Assembly: GCA_963740215.1 (NCBI GenBank)
Contig: CAVUDJ010000012.1
Coordinates: 1-64,000 of the forward strand
Source: CAVVAL01 sp963740215
GTDB taxonomy: Bacteria; Actinomycetota; Actinomycetes; Mycobacteriales; Cryptosporangiaceae
Reading direction: 5' to 3'
DNA: 64,000 nucleotides
Below are positions 14,714 through 24,163 of the stretch, in pieces. Position 1 is the stretch's first letter. Each line of letters begins with the position of its first letter. Position numbers and translations under genes: made by a program. The notes beneath the pieces were generated by a model that saw nothing but the letters and a program-made list of their open reading frames with translations, was not told the origin of the DNA and did not search any database.

Positions 14714-15805
14714 ATGACGCAGCAGATCAACGCGAGCACGCGCGCGCTCGACGAGCTTGGCCGCCTGGCCCTGCGGTACGACGTGCCGATCGAGGATGCC
14801 CTCCTCATCGCGGTCAACCTGTACGGAGTCGACTCGATCGACGCCCACAACCGCGCGCGGCTCACGCTCAGCCTTGTGCATGCCCCCGAGGAGCGGTTCC
14901 TCGTCGTCGTGCCGCTCAACCGCACGGACTCCCCGTTCCGGCTCTACGGCGACGTGCTGAACTTCGGCGGCAGCGAAATCGCCCACGTCCATCGCGTCGA
15001 CGCCGACGCCGCGATCGGCGGCTACTTCCGAGCAAGCGGCGACGTCCTCACGCTCAACCCCAACGCCCGCAGCCGCTGCACGGGATGCGCGTTCTGCCCC
15101 ACCACGCTCGAAGTCGCCGCCGATCCCCGGCTGAGCGCCGAGCAGGAACTCGCCGAGCTGTTGCACGCGCTCGCCGCGCAGTCGCCACGGGGCACTCTGG
15201 ATGGCATCCGCGAGGTGACTGTCTCCACCGGCTGCTTCGAACGTGAGGACACCGCACTCGACCACCTTCGCAGCCTTCGCCGCGTGCTCACCGCGTCCTG
15301 TCTAGCGCCCCGCGTCGGTTTCCTGTCCTCGGTACTCCGCAGCGACGCCGCATTCACCGCGCTGGCGGCCGAGGTCGCTCCCTTCCTGCTGTACGTCACC
15401 GTCGAGTGCTTCACGCGCCGGCAGCTGATGCTCAAGTCGACCAAGGCCGACCTCACCGCCGCCGAGATGCCCGGCCTGCTGCGCCGCGCCCGCCGCGCCG
15501 GCATCGACACCTCGTTCAACTATGTCGTGGGGCTCGACGCGCTCGGTCCGCTAAGCCTGCACGTCCGCCGCCTCGCACCCCACGTCAGCGTCTTCCCGAA
15601 CTTCCAGGTCTTCCAGGCCCACAACAGGTTCATGGAGACGCTGCGCACCCCGGACGGCGGCGAGCTGGAGTTCTACCTCGCCGCCCGGCGCGACCTGGAG
15701 CGGGTCTTCGCGCCGCTCGGCCTGCGTCCGGAGTCCTGGCGGAACTACCGTCCACTGTGGTATTTCGAGTTCGCCGGTGAGCCGCTGGCAGGGCCGCGGA
15801 TATGA
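14714..15805 (+). CDS. radical-SAM-like protein with CX2CX2C motif
   Basis: 363 residues from the ATG at 14714; a GTG at 14666 in frame, 18 bases after AGGAGG, would add 16. The cluster motif is RSRCTGCAFCPTTLE near residues 117-131, with cysteines spaced CX2CX2C, not the canonical CX3CX2C. Around it the fold looks radical-SAM-like: EVTVSTGCFER, LAPRVGFLSSVLR and LLYVTVECFTRRQLMLKSTK as later beta strands. The preceding 110 residues form a separate domain. Its stop overlaps the start of the YdeI-like gene. Reaction and substrate unknown. It could instead be an Fe-S protein that does not use SAM. Confidence 0.6.
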   Translation: MTQQINASTRALDELGRLALRYDVPIEDALLIAVNLYGVDSIDAHNRARLTLSLVHAPEERFLVVVPLNRTDSPFRLYGDVLNFGGSEIAHVHRVDADAAIGGYFRASGDVLTLNPNARSRCTGCAFCPTTLEVAADPRLSAEQELAELLHALAAQSPRGTLDGIREVTVSTGCFEREDTALDHLRSLRRVLTASCLAPRVGFLSSVLRSDAAFTALAAEVAPFLLYVTVECFTRRQLMLKSTKADLTAAEMPGLLRRARRAGIDTSFNYVVGLDALGPLSLHVRRLAPHVSVFPNFQVFQAHNRFMETLRTPDGGELEFYLAARRDLERVFAPLGLRPESWRNYRPLWYFEFAGEPLAGPRI

Positions 15806-16227
15806 GCGAGATACCGGTGCACGGCACCGTGCGGCGGCAACGTGGTGGGCCGCCGCTGCTGGTGCTCGACCGCCGCCTCGACGGATACGACACGTTCCTC
15901 CAGGCGCGGCTCGCGCTCGATCCGGACGGCACATCCATCAGAGTTCGCGTGCACACGTTCGACGATCTGAGCGTGCTGCTCCCGATCGGCGCCGTTCCGA
16001 TCAGCCCGCCCGCATGGTCTGGACGGCTCCTCCTGCGAGCACGCCGGCCGGCGACGATCCCGGACGATCTCGCCGAGGCACTGGTGTCCGCCGGGGCAAG
16101 CATCGACGGGCTGGACGACCGCCAGCGGCGGCACCTGCTCGGGTATCTCGCAGACGCCACCGATCCGGTCGCCCGCCGGTGCCGCATCGTCACGATCGTC
16201 GCGGGCCTGCACGGACTCACGGCCTGA
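15802..16227 (+). CDS. YdeI/OmpD-associated-like protein coupled to the radical SAM gene
   Basis: 141 residues, ATG at 15802 overlapping the upstream stop (ATGA). The C-terminal half (IPDDLAEALVSAGASIDGLD, then DRQRRHLLGYLADATDPVAR, then RCRIVTIV) fits the YdeI/OmpD-associated helical domain, in which a conserved RR..L..I..A..P..R..RI pattern recurs. The N-terminal half (RVHTFDDLSVLLPIGAVPIS) is beta-rich and may correspond to the DUF1905-like partner domain. Coupling implies that it acts with the radical-SAM-like protein. Function of the family is poorly known. Confidence 0.6.
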   Translation: MSEIPVHGTVRRQRGGPPLLVLDRRLDGYDTFLQARLALDPDGTSIRVRVHTFDDLSVLLPIGAVPISPPAWSGRLLLRARRPATIPDDLAEALVSAGASIDGLDDRQRRHLLGYLADATDPVARRCRIVTIVAGLHGLTA

Positions 16228-16240
16228 GCCCTCGCGAGTT

Positions 16241-16286
16241 GTGGAGTTTCGAGGGTGCGGCGCAGCCGGCACCCTCGAAACTCCAC
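16241..16286. terminator. bidirectional hairpin, dispersed repeat family 1
   Basis: Perfect 18-bp arms GTGGAGTTTCGAGGGTGC and its complement around a 10-base loop, placed between convergent genes ending at 16227 and 16290. The first arm with its flank (CGAGTTGTGGAGTTTCGAGG) recurs at 37495-37514, so it is both a likely terminator and a repeat. Confidence 0.75.
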
Positions 16287-16289
16287 GAG

Positions 16290-18425
16290 TCAACGGGCGG
16301 CGACCAACTCGCGAGGTTCCTCCGCGACGGCGTCTTCCTCGCGGATGCCGTAGCGCGCGTAGAAGCGTCGCAGCGGCGCAGGCGCCCACCAGTTCACCCA
16401 CCCGAGCAGCCGCATCGTGGCCGGCACGAGCAGTGCACGCACCACGGTCGCGTCCACGATGATCGCGATGATCATGGCCACGCCGATCAGCTTGATGAAC
16501 GTGATCCCCGACAGTGAGAACGCGGCCGTGACGACGATCAGCAGCAGCGCGGCGCTGGTGATGATCCGGCCGGTGCGCTGGAGTCCGGTGGCCACGGCCT
16601 GCGTGTTGTCGCCGGTCAGGTCGTACTGTTCCCGGATCCGGGACATGAGGAACACCTCGTAGTCCATCGACAGCCCAAAGATGATCGCCAGCACGAGGAT
16701 CGGCTGGGTGGCGTCGAGCGTGCCGGTGGCCGTGAAGCCGAGGGCACCCGCGAGGTTGCCGTCCTGGAAGATCCAGACCAGCGCGCCGAACGAGGCGGCC
16801 AGCGACAGGACGTTCATCACGATCGCCTTGATCGGCAGCACCACCGAGCCGAACGCCAGGAACAGCAGCACGAACGTGGTGATGCCGACCATCAGCGCCA
16901 TCCACGGCAGCAGCCGGCCGAGGCTCGCCAGCAGGTCGACCAGCTCAGCGCTGCGGCCACCCACCTGAACGTCGGTTCCGGGAGAGACAGGCAGCTCGCG
17001 GGCCCGTTGCACAAGATCACGGGCCTCGTCGGAGATCGCCTCGCCGGAGTACCGGATGCTGATGCGGGTGGTGTCGCCGGACTGCCCGGTGATGTCTGCG
17101 CCCACCACACCGTCCAGCCCGCGGACCGCCGCCAGGTACTCCGGAGCACCCGGACCGGTGACGATAGCTTCGATCGGGCTCGTCGACGTCGGCGGGAAGT
17201 CGCGGTTGATCGTCTCCGCGACGACGCGGCTTTCGGTGCCGGCCGGAAGCACCCGCTCGTCCACGCCACCGAACTGCACACGCAGGAACGGGAGCCCGAG
17301 CGCGACCAGGACAGCGACGATCGCCACCGTGAAGATCACGGGACGGCGCATGACGCTGTGCGCGATCCGGTACCAGGCGCCGTGACCAGGGACAGCCGGC
17401 CGCGACCGACGCCGGATCGACAGCGCGTCGACCCTGCGGCCGAGCATCCCGAACAGCGCGGGCAGCAGGGTGAGCGCGGCACCCATCGCGATCAGCACTG
17501 CGGCGATCCCGCCCATGCCCATCGAGCGGAGGAAGACCTGCGGGAAGATCAGCAGCCCGGCGAGCGAGATGGCGACGGTGACACCCGAGACGGCGACGGT
17601 GCGGCCGGCGGTCGCCATGGTGCGGGCCACCGCGTCTTCAACGGTCGCGGCGCGGCCGATCTCCTCGCGGAACCGGCTGACCATGAACAGGCCGTAGTCG
17701 ATCGCGAGGCCGAGCCCCATGATCGTGACGACGTTGATCGAGAAGATCGAGACGTCACTGAAGTAGGTGATGGCGCGCAGTGCGGTGAACGCACCGAGGA
17801 TGGCGATGCCGCCGATGGCGAGCGGCAGGCTGGCAGCGGCGAGGCTGCCGAAGATGACGACGAGCAGGATCAGCAGCACCGGCATCGAGATCGTCTCGGC
17901 GCGGGCGATGTCGGCCTGGATCCGCTCGGTGATGTCGCGGTTGATCACGGTGCCGCCACCGAGCTGGGTCTGGAGGCCGGGCGCGTCGAGCCTGCCCTCG
18001 ATGCGCTCAAGCGCGTCGCTGCGTTCGCCCTCGTCGCCGCGCAGGCCGAGCACGACGTACGTGGCGTGCCTGTCCTCGCTCACCAGCGCCGGCGACTTCG
18101 TGCTCCAGAACGTCACCGTCCGCTCGACGGCATCGCTCGGCAAGGCGTCGACCGTCGACGTCACGGCGCGCTGGAAAGCGGGGTCGTCGACAGTCGAGTC
18201 GGTGCTGCGGTACAGGACGATGACGTCGGCGTCGTCCCGCCCGAGTTCGTCGGCGGAGACCTTCGCGGCGCGGTAGCTGTCGCTGCCGGGATCCTCGAAG
18301 CCACCGGCGACCAGGCTGCCGAAGACCTGGGTGCCCCACACCCCGGCGAAGACCACGAACAACGCCGTCGCGACGACGATCCACCGCCGGCGGCGGTACA
18401 TGAGCCGTCCGAACCGTTCGAACAT
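16290..18425 (-). CDS. MmpL-family RND transporter
   Basis: 711 residues. The N-terminal helix (RRWIVVATALFVVFAGVWG) is followed by an extracytoplasmic domain, a five-helix bundle (from PVLLILLVVIFGSLAAASLP to about residue 330), a second periplasmic domain, and a second bundle ending near RRFYARYG. The motifs GLGLAIDYGLFMVSRFREE and FGLSMDYEVFLMSRIREQY hold the proton-relay Asp-Tyr pairs of MmpL/RND pumps. It probably exports lipids or hydrophobic compounds. It is divergent from a TetR gene across 128 bp with a clear inverted repeat, so substrate-induced derepression is likely. Confidence 0.92.
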   Translation of the reverse strand: MFERFGRLMYRRRRWIVVATALFVVFAGVWGTQVFGSLVAGGFEDPGSDSYRAAKVSADELGRDDADVIVLYRSTDSTVDDPAFQRAVTSTVDALPSDAVERTVTFWSTKSPALVSEDRHATYVVLGLRGDEGERSDALERIEGRLDAPGLQTQLGGGTVINRDITERIQADIARAETISMPVLLILLVVIFGSLAAASLPLAIGGIAILGAFTALRAITYFSDVSIFSINVVTIMGLGLAIDYGLFMVSRFREEIGRAATVEDAVARTMATAGRTVAVSGVTVAISLAGLLIFPQVFLRSMGMGGIAAVLIAMGAALTLLPALFGMLGRRVDALSIRRRSRPAVPGHGAWYRIAHSVMRRPVIFTVAIVAVLVALGLPFLRVQFGGVDERVLPAGTESRVVAETINRDFPPTSTSPIEAIVTGPGAPEYLAAVRGLDGVVGADITGQSGDTTRISIRYSGEAISDEARDLVQRARELPVSPGTDVQVGGRSAELVDLLASLGRLLPWMALMVGITTFVLLFLAFGSVVLPIKAIVMNVLSLAASFGALVWIFQDGNLAGALGFTATGTLDATQPILVLAIIFGLSMDYEVFLMSRIREQYDLTGDNTQAVATGLQRTGRIITSAALLLIVVTAAFSLSGITFIKLIGVAMIIAIIVDATVVRALLVPATMRLLGWVNWWAPAPLRRFYARYGIREEDAVAEEPRELVAAR

Positions 18426-18479
18426 GACTCCCCCTTCGGAGCGCTGGCCTGTGGCGCCGAGGGCACTCGGTGCCGCTAT

Positions 18480-18530
18480 ACTGCGACTGACCGTCGCAGT
18501 GGTTACGCTTGTTAACTCTGCAACGCTTGT
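18480..18530. promoter_or_regulatory. operator region between MmpL and TetR genes
   Basis: A perfect inverted repeat ACTGCGAC-TGACC-GTCGCAGT (18480-18500) overlaps a TATACT -10-like element (18477-18482). Two direct ACGCTTGTT copies (18505-18513, 18522-18530) follow. These lie between the divergent starts at 18425 and 18554. Confidence 0.65.
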
Positions 18531-18553
18531 TCGCGCTTAGTCAAGGGGGTTCC

Positions 18554-19744
18554 GTGGCCGAATCCGTGAGCCGCCGTGATCGCATGCGGGCAGCGACGAT
18601 CGCCGAGATCAAGCAGACCGCTCGGGCGATCCTCGTCAGCGAGGGCGTCTCGGCGGTCACGCTGCGCGCGATCGCCCGCGAGATGGGCATGTCCGCGCCC
18701 GCGCTCTACCGCTACTTCGAGAGCCGTGAGGAGCTGCTCGATGGGCTGATCACCGACCTGTACATCGAGGTCAGCGAGGCCATGGAGGCGGCGCGCGACG
18801 AACGGCCCGAGCAGTCGGCGCCCGTCAGGCTGCTGGCGGTGAGCCGGGCGTTCCGGGGCTGGGCCACGAGCCATCCAGCCGAGTTCGCGCTGGTGTTCGG
18901 CACGCGCAAGCCGTCGCCGTTCCCCGAGGAGGAGCGCGACAGCCACTCACGATTCGGCAGCGTGTTCGGCGCGCTGATCGCCGAGATCTACCTGACGAAA
19001 CCGTTCCCGATCGCGGCCGACGAGGACATTTCCCCCCAGCTCCGCGCGCAGCTCGCCGAGTTCGGCCGGAAGCTGCCGGTGCCGCTGCCGCTCGGCGTCA
19101 CGCAGGTGTTCCTGTCCTGCTGGATCCGCCTCTACGGCATCGTCTCGATGGAGGTGTTCGGACAGCTCGGTTTCGCGCTCGACGACGTGGAGCCGATGTT
19201 CGAGGCCGAGCTGTCCGGGCTCGGCGTCCTACTCGGCATGGCGGACGAGTACGTAGCCGCCGAGCTGAGCGGTTTTGTGGTCGCGCTTTTCCGGCGTATA
19301 GCCCGGAAAAGCGCGACCACAGAACCGCTAGTACGCCTCCAGGATCGGACGCTTCGCCGTGATGTTGTCGCCCGACGAACGACCGCGCAGGCGGCGGCCG
19401 ATCCACGGCGCGAGGTGCGCCCACGCCCACTGAAGGTCGTCGCGGCGGGCGTCGTACCAGCCGGACGGCAGTGCGGTGGGAAGTGCCTGCCCGCCAGGCC
19501 GGATCGGGCTCGACACCCAGGGCTTCCAGAACGTGCGCGGCCACGCGGTGGTGCCCGGCCACGCTCAGGTGGAGACGGTCGATGCTCCACATACGACGGT
19601 CGCGGAGCCCGTCGTCGCCCCAGAGGTCGACGACCAACGCGCCGTGCTGCTCCGCCGCATCACGAACGATCGATGCGATCGCCTCGCACCGCGGCAGCAG
19701 GTAGTTGCGGCCAGGCAGGTGCCCCGTGCCGTCGGCCGGGGTGA
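18554..19744 (+). CDS. TetR/AcrR regulator, probably with an abnormal 3' end
   Basis: GTG at 18554 after AAGGGGG. The HTH is clear: VTLRAIAREMGMSAPALYRY at about residues 35-54. The C-terminal ligand domain has the TetR_C WHG-type spacing (SRAFRGWATSHPAEFALVFG). Family members end near FEAELSGLGVLLG (about residue 230, base 19250). Here the frame stays open through a 27-bp-arm hairpin and on to 19744, antisense to the SGNH gene. Either a base error hid the normal stop (a TGA occurs out of frame at 19265) or hairpin insertion removed it. It probably represses the divergent MmpL gene. Confidence 0.75.
   Translation: MAESVSRRDRMRAATIAEIKQTARAILVSEGVSAVTLRAIAREMGMSAPALYRYFESREELLDGLITDLYIEVSEAMEAARDERPEQSAPVRLLAVSRAFRGWATSHPAEFALVFGTRKPSPFPEEERDSHSRFGSVFGALIAEIYLTKPFPIAADEDISPQLRAQLAEFGRKLPVPLPLGVTQVFLSCWIRLYGIVSMEVFGQLGFALDDVEPMFEAELSGLGVLLGMADEYVAAELSGFVVALFRRIARKSATTEPLVRLQDRTLRRDVVARRTTAQAAADPRREVRPRPLKVVAAGVVPAGRQCGGKCLPARPDRARHPGLPERARPRGGARPRSGGDGRCSTYDGRGARRRPRGRRPTRRAAPPHHERSMRSPRTAAAGSCGQAGAPCRRPG
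19268..19329. repeat. long hairpin at the TetR/SGNH junction
   Basis: Arms of 27 bp (19268-19294 and 19303-19329) differ at one base, with an 8-base loop. It overlaps the 3' ends of the convergent TetR and SGNH genes and could end transcription both ways. Confidence 0.8.
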
Positions 19745-20096
19745 AGACGACGACCGCGGCGCCGGTGGCACGAAGACGACCGATCGCGGCTGCGTACCTG
19801 GCACCCATCGCGTCCGGGTCGAACCGGCGCCGTAGCGCGTCGTTGCCGCCAGCCGCGAAGCTGACGAGATCCGGCGCCATTTCGACGGCGGCTGGTAGCT
19901 GCTCGTCCACGACACGACCGAGCAGCTTCCCCCGCACGGCAAGGTTCGCGTACCGGAAACCGCCGTTCTTCTCCGCGAGCTGTCCCGCGACGAGATCCGC
20001 GAAGCCGCGGTACGTCCCGTCGCCACGAGGGTCGTCCATGCCCTCGGTGAAGCTGTCGCCCAACGCCACGTAGCTGCTGAAATATCCGGCTGACAT
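19328..20096 (-). CDS. SGNH/GDSL-type hydrolase, one frameshift
   Basis: About 256 residues if one extra base near 19495 is removed. Block I YVALGDSFTEGMDD (about 8-21) holds the nucleophile Ser, block III FAAGGNDALRRR the Asn, and DRLHLSVAGHHRVA the Asp-x-x-His pair near 187. All catalytic residues are present. The normal tail (QWAWAHLAPWIGRRLRGRSS) is in the second frame. No signal peptide, so probably a cytoplasmic esterase or lipase. ATG at 20096 follows GGGAGGGACGGG. The site lies in a C/G-rich stretch, so I treat the gene as intact in reality. Confidence 0.82.
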
Positions 20097-20182
20097 GCCC
20101 CCGTCCCTCCCCAGGTCCGGCTTCCTCCACGCCGCTGGCATCGTCTGAAAGGCATCGCGGGTTACGCAACCGTAATCGCGGC

Positions 20183-22934
20183 TTACGAGGCCAGCGTCAC
20201 ACCGCGCGCGAGCAGTTCGGCAAGGTGGACGGCGCGCCGGCCGGTGCCGTGCGCGATCTGGGTGCGGCAGCTGAACCCGTCCGCGACCAGCACGGTTTCC
20301 GGCGAGGTCGCCCGCACGGCCGGCAGCACAACCTGCTCGCCGACGGTCTGCGCGAGCGCGTAGTGATCCCGCTCGAATCCGAAGTTTCCGGCCAGCCCAC
20401 AGCAGGACGGCGCGACGGGCACCTGTTCGAGCCCAGCGGCCACCAGCAGCGAAGCGTCGGCGGTGGCCCCGAGCACCGCCCGCTGGTGGCAGTGGACCTG
20501 CAACAACGCCTGTCCGGTACGCGTGGGCGGCTGCCAGCCGTGCTCGACCAGCAACTCGGCGAACGTGCGCGTATTCTCCGCCAAGCGCGCGGCGTCGGTC
20601 CCGGGCAGCAGCTCGGGCAGGTCGGACCGGAGAGCCGCCGTGCAGCTCGGCTCCAGCCCGACGACCAGCGCGCCGGCGTCGAGGTGCGGGCGGAGCGCGG
20701 CCAGGCTGCGGCGAGCCACCCTGCGAGCCATGCCGAGCTGGCCGGTCGAGATCCACGTCAGTCCACAACAGACGTTGCCGTCCGGGATCACGACCTCGAA
20801 GCCGGCCGACTCCAGCACCGTGACAGCGGCTCTGCCCACCTCGGGCGTGAGGTAGTTGGTGAAGGTGTCCGGCCAGAGCACGACCCTCCGGCGAGGCCGG
20901 CGCCCCAGCCCGGGGAGACCGGCGCCGGAACCAGCGGACGAACGGCTCGCGCGCGAACGTCGGCAGGTCGCGCTCCGGCGCCACCCCCGCAAGCCGCTTC
21001 GCGCCGGGCAGCCGCGCACCCAGGTTCAGCACCCCGGCAGGCAGGCGGGCCCACAGCGGCAGGTACCCCATCGAGTAGTGCGACCGCGGCCGCAGCCGCC
21101 CCGCGTAGTGGTGGTGCAGGAACTCGGCCTTGTACGTGGCCATGTCGACACCGACCGGGCAGTCGCTGCGGCACGCCTTGCACGCCAGGCAGAGATCCAG
21201 CGCGTCGCGGACCTCGTGCGACCGCCACCCGTCGGTGACCAGGTCGCCACGCACCATCTCGGCGAGGAGCCGCGCCCGGCCACGGGTGGAGTGCTCTTCC
21301 TCGCCGGTCGCCTGGAAGCTCGGGCACATCGCGGTACCGGACGCGTTGCGGCACTTCCCGACCCCGACGCAGCGCCGCGTGGCCTGCGCGAAGTCGCCTG
21401 CGTCGTGCGGGTAGGCGAAGACGGTGGGCAGGTGCCGGCGGGGGCCGTCCGTGCGCAGGTTCCCGTCGATCGGGAGGGGGCTGACGACCACGCCGGGGTT
21501 CATCCGGTCGTCCGGATCCCAGAAGCGCTTGAATTCCCCGAACAACCGCATCACCTCGGGCCCGTACATGCGCGGCAGGAGCTCCGAGCGGGCGTACCCG
21601 TCGCCGTGTTCGCCCGAGTACGAGCCGCCATGGCCCACCACCAGGTCCGCGGCCTCTTCGACGAACCGCCGGAACCGGCCGATGCCCGCGCGGCTCAGCA
21701 GGTCGAAGTCGATGCGGACGTGGATGCAACCCTCGCCGAAGTGCCCGTACGTGACGCCGCGCAGGCCGTGCCGCTGTTTCAGCTCGCGGAAGTCCCGCAG
21801 GTACGCGCCGAGCCGCTCGGGCGGCACGGCTGCGTCCTCCCAGCCGGGCCACGCCTCGGCACCGTCGGGCATGCGGGTGGCGATGCCGGCGCCTTCCTCG
21901 CGGATCCGCCACAGCGCGCGCTGCGCGGCGGGGTCGGTGACGATGCTCGCCTGCCCCTCGACGTCCTTGGCCACGCGTTTCGCCGCGGCTTCGGCGTCCG
22001 CCATCGACTCGCCGCCCAGCTCCACGAACAGCCAGGCGTTGCCTTCGGGGAGACCGCTGGGCACCCGGCGGCCGGCCACGAGATCGGTGTCGATGCCCTC
22101 CACCGTGAGCGGTTGGTGCGGCAGGATCGCCGGCGCGGCGTCGGCCGCGGCGCTGTCGTCCGCGAACCCGAGCACGAGGAGAACTCGGGCTTTCGGCGTC
22201 TCGACCAGGGCTACCGCTGCCTGCAACACAGTCACGCAGGTGCCCTCGGTGCCGACCAGCGAGCGCGCGACGTGCCGGCCACGCTCGGGCAGCAACTCGT
22301 CAAGCGGGTAGCCGGAGACCTGGCGCGGGAAGCGGCCGAACTTCCGGCGGATCAGCGCGAGGTTGGCGTCCACGAGATCGCGCAGCTCCGGAGGTGCGCC
22401 GGCACCGACGGTGAGCCGCGTGCCGTCGTACCGCAGCACGTCGAGGGACTCGACCTGGTCCGACGTCTTGCCCCAGCGCACCGAGTGGGATCCGCACGCG
22501 TTGTTGCCGATCATGCCGCCGAGCGTGCAGCGGCTGTGCGTGGACGGGTCGGGGCCGAAGGTGAGCCCGTGCACGGCGGCGGCCTCGCGGAGGCGATCCA
22601 GGACGAGGCCGGGCTGGACGATCGCGCGGCGTGCGGCCGGATCAAGGTCGATCAGCGCATTGACGTGCTTCGACAGGTCGAGGACGACGCCGCCGCCGAT
22701 CGCGTTGCCGGCCACGCTCGTGCCGCCGCCTCGCGGGGTGAGCGGCACGTCGAACTCGCGACAGACCCCGACCGCCGCTACGACATCCTCTTCGTCACGC
22801 GGGAACACGACACCGAGCGGCACGCGCCGGTAGTTCGACGCGTCGGAGCTGTAGAGCGCGCGGGCGGACGTGCCGAAGTCGACCTCGCCGCGCAGCTCGC
22901 TCCCAAGCCGCCGCGCCAGCCGCTCCGCATCCAT
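20183..22934 (-). CDS. FAD-linked and Fe-S D-lactate/glycolate-type dehydrogenase, one frameshift
   Basis: About 917 residues if one extra base near 20910 is removed. The N-terminal FAD_binding_4 domain has PLTPRGGGTSVAGNAIGGGV (about 82-101) and GPDPSTHSRCTLGGMIGNNA. The cap domain includes GHFGEGCIHVRID and SGEHGDGYARSELLP. A 4Fe-4S module follows (CVGVGKCRN..., then CLACKACRSDCPVGVDMATY), then a CCG domain with GNVCCGLTW and PSCCGLAGNFGF. This GlcD-GlcF fusion layout oxidises 2-hydroxy acids and passes electrons to the membrane. ATG at 22934. Confidence 0.85.
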
Positions 22935-23021
22935 TGGCCCAGTCTCGCCCCTGCCGCTTTGGGCGACAAAAGGGCTAGTGCCGCGTCTCGCAACGTTGAC
23001 CAGGCAATCCGGCACGACATG

Positions 23022-23090
23022 AACTGTCGGGGAAATGGCTGCATCGCCCGCCCAGTTTGAGCGCCACTTCCGGAACAGTCCGATTCGGGG
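23022..23090. repeat. dispersed hairpin repeat family 2, copy 1
   Basis: About 69 bp, closely similar to 42759-42827. Shared blocks are AACTGTCGGGGAAATGGC at the start and CCGGAACAGTCCG near the end, which also pair imperfectly with each other as a hairpin. Confidence 0.7.
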
Positions 23091-23193
23091 AGGGCCGTTC
23101 GGGGAGGGTGAGGCGGCGCGAGGGGCTGACGGCCGTGCCGGCCAGCCCCTGCTTCTCGCCGGCCAGCCGGTCGTAACGAATAGAAGGCTTCGA

Positions 23194-23241
23194 GGTTGTG
23201 GTGAGATCAGCGAGCCAAGACTCCACGATCTCACCACAACC
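23194..23241. terminator. hairpin between convergent/co-oriented transcripts
   Basis: Perfect 15-bp arms (GGTTGTGGTGAGATC and complement) with an 18-base loop, lying downstream of the chitosanase stop (minus strand). A likely terminator; another arrangement of REP-like DNA is possible. Confidence 0.65.
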
Positions 23242-23290
23242 GGGTATGGCGATCCCGCTCGTTACCCCCGCAACCTTCTGAGACGGGACA

Positions 23291-24142
23291 CTAGCGGTCG
23301 ATGCGGAAGTCCTCGCCGTACATCTTCCAGCGCAGCGGCGTGTCGAGGTCGAGGTTGCCATCGCGCAGCCACGGCCGCTGGGCGGTGTCGACCCGGCTCG
23401 TGTCGGCGTGCGCCTCCTCTTCCTTCATGATCGCCCGGCGGACGTCGAGGAAGGCGTTGAGGTACGTCGTCTCGTTGCCGCCCTGCGCCGGCGGCTTGGC
23501 CTTGCGGATCGCCGCCGCGCGGATGCCGCCGAAGCTCGACCGGTCGCTGCCCGGGCCGTGCATGACCATCGCGTCGTAGTAGATGAACTGGCCGAGCGCG
23601 CGGACACCGTCACGCTTCGCCTGGTTGACGGCCGGGTTGAAGTAGACGCGGTCGCGCTCGAAGTCCTGCGACTGCTTGAACACTCCGTCTTTTTCGTCGG
23701 CGGCAGTGCGCCAGTCACGCGTGAAGTTCGGATCGAGACCGGCGTGCGAGTCGCTGCCGTTCACGCGGCGCAGCGCCGGCAGGTACTTGGCGAGCACGTT
23801 GCCGGGCTTGCGGCGGGTGTACTCCTCGACGAGTTGCAGCATGTCGCCGGTGCCCGAGCAGAAGCCGATGATGCCCGCGGTGTAGCCACGCCCGTCGTCG
23901 ATGTCCTCGATGTACCTGTACTGGGCGCGCCAGTCCAGCGAGGAGTTCTCCGCGCTGGACACGATCTGCATCGCGATGTCTTTCTTGTGCGGATCAGTCA
24001 GATCGACCGCGGCCGCCTTGACAGGTTCACCGGCGTGTCCGGTGCCGGTGACCGAGATCAGGACCGGTGCGGACAGGACGGCGGTGGCGGCGAGCAGGAG
24101 TGCGGTCCGGCGGGAGGCTTTGCCCGCGAGGGGGTTCTGCAC
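23291..24142 (-). CDS. GH46 chitosanase, secreted
   Basis: 283 residues from GTG at 24142. The leader KASRRTALLLAATAVLSAPV has twin arginines and a hydrophobic run. The mature enzyme has the GH46 signature region: IVSSAENSSLDWRAQYRYIE with the acid Glu, and DIDDGRGYTAGIIGFCSGTG with the second acidic residue. FIYYDAMVMHGPG and ETTYLNAFLDVRRAIMKEEE follow as in actinomycete chitosanases. It endo-hydrolyses chitosan outside the cell. An ATG at 24190 is in frame, but a CsnR-like palindrome lies at 24164-24176, so the downstream GTG is the better start. No sugar-uptake genes adjoin it. Confidence 0.9.
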   Translation of the reverse strand: MQNPLAGKASRRTALLLAATAVLSAPVLISVTGTGHAGEPVKAAAVDLTDPHKKDIAMQIVSSAENSSLDWRAQYRYIEDIDDGRGYTAGIIGFCSGTGDMLQLVEEYTRRKPGNVLAKYLPALRRVNGSDSHAGLDPNFTRDWRTAADEKDGVFKQSQDFERDRVYFNPAVNQAKRDGVRALGQFIYYDAMVMHGPGSDRSSFGGIRAAAIRKAKPPAQGGNETTYLNAFLDVRRAIMKEEEAHADTSRVDTAQRPWLRDGNLDLDTPLRWKMYGEDFRIDR

Positions 24143-24163
24143 GGTGTCGGCTCCATACGAAAT

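Noticed and set aside
12363..16227. Methyltransferase, exporter and radical-SAM-like genes taken as a natural-product cluster
   Set aside because: No core biosynthetic enzyme, precursor or resistance gene could be supported; the peptide ORF is too weak to anchor a cluster.
17007..18515. Long plus-strand ORF antisense to the MmpL gene
   Set aside because: Composition (Arg/Asp/His-rich, no family features) is that of a GC-bias shadow of the real minus-strand gene.
20856..23060. Long plus-strand ORF antisense to the FAD/Fe-S dehydrogenase
   Set aside because: Shadow frame; the minus strand carries clear FAD and Fe-S motifs.
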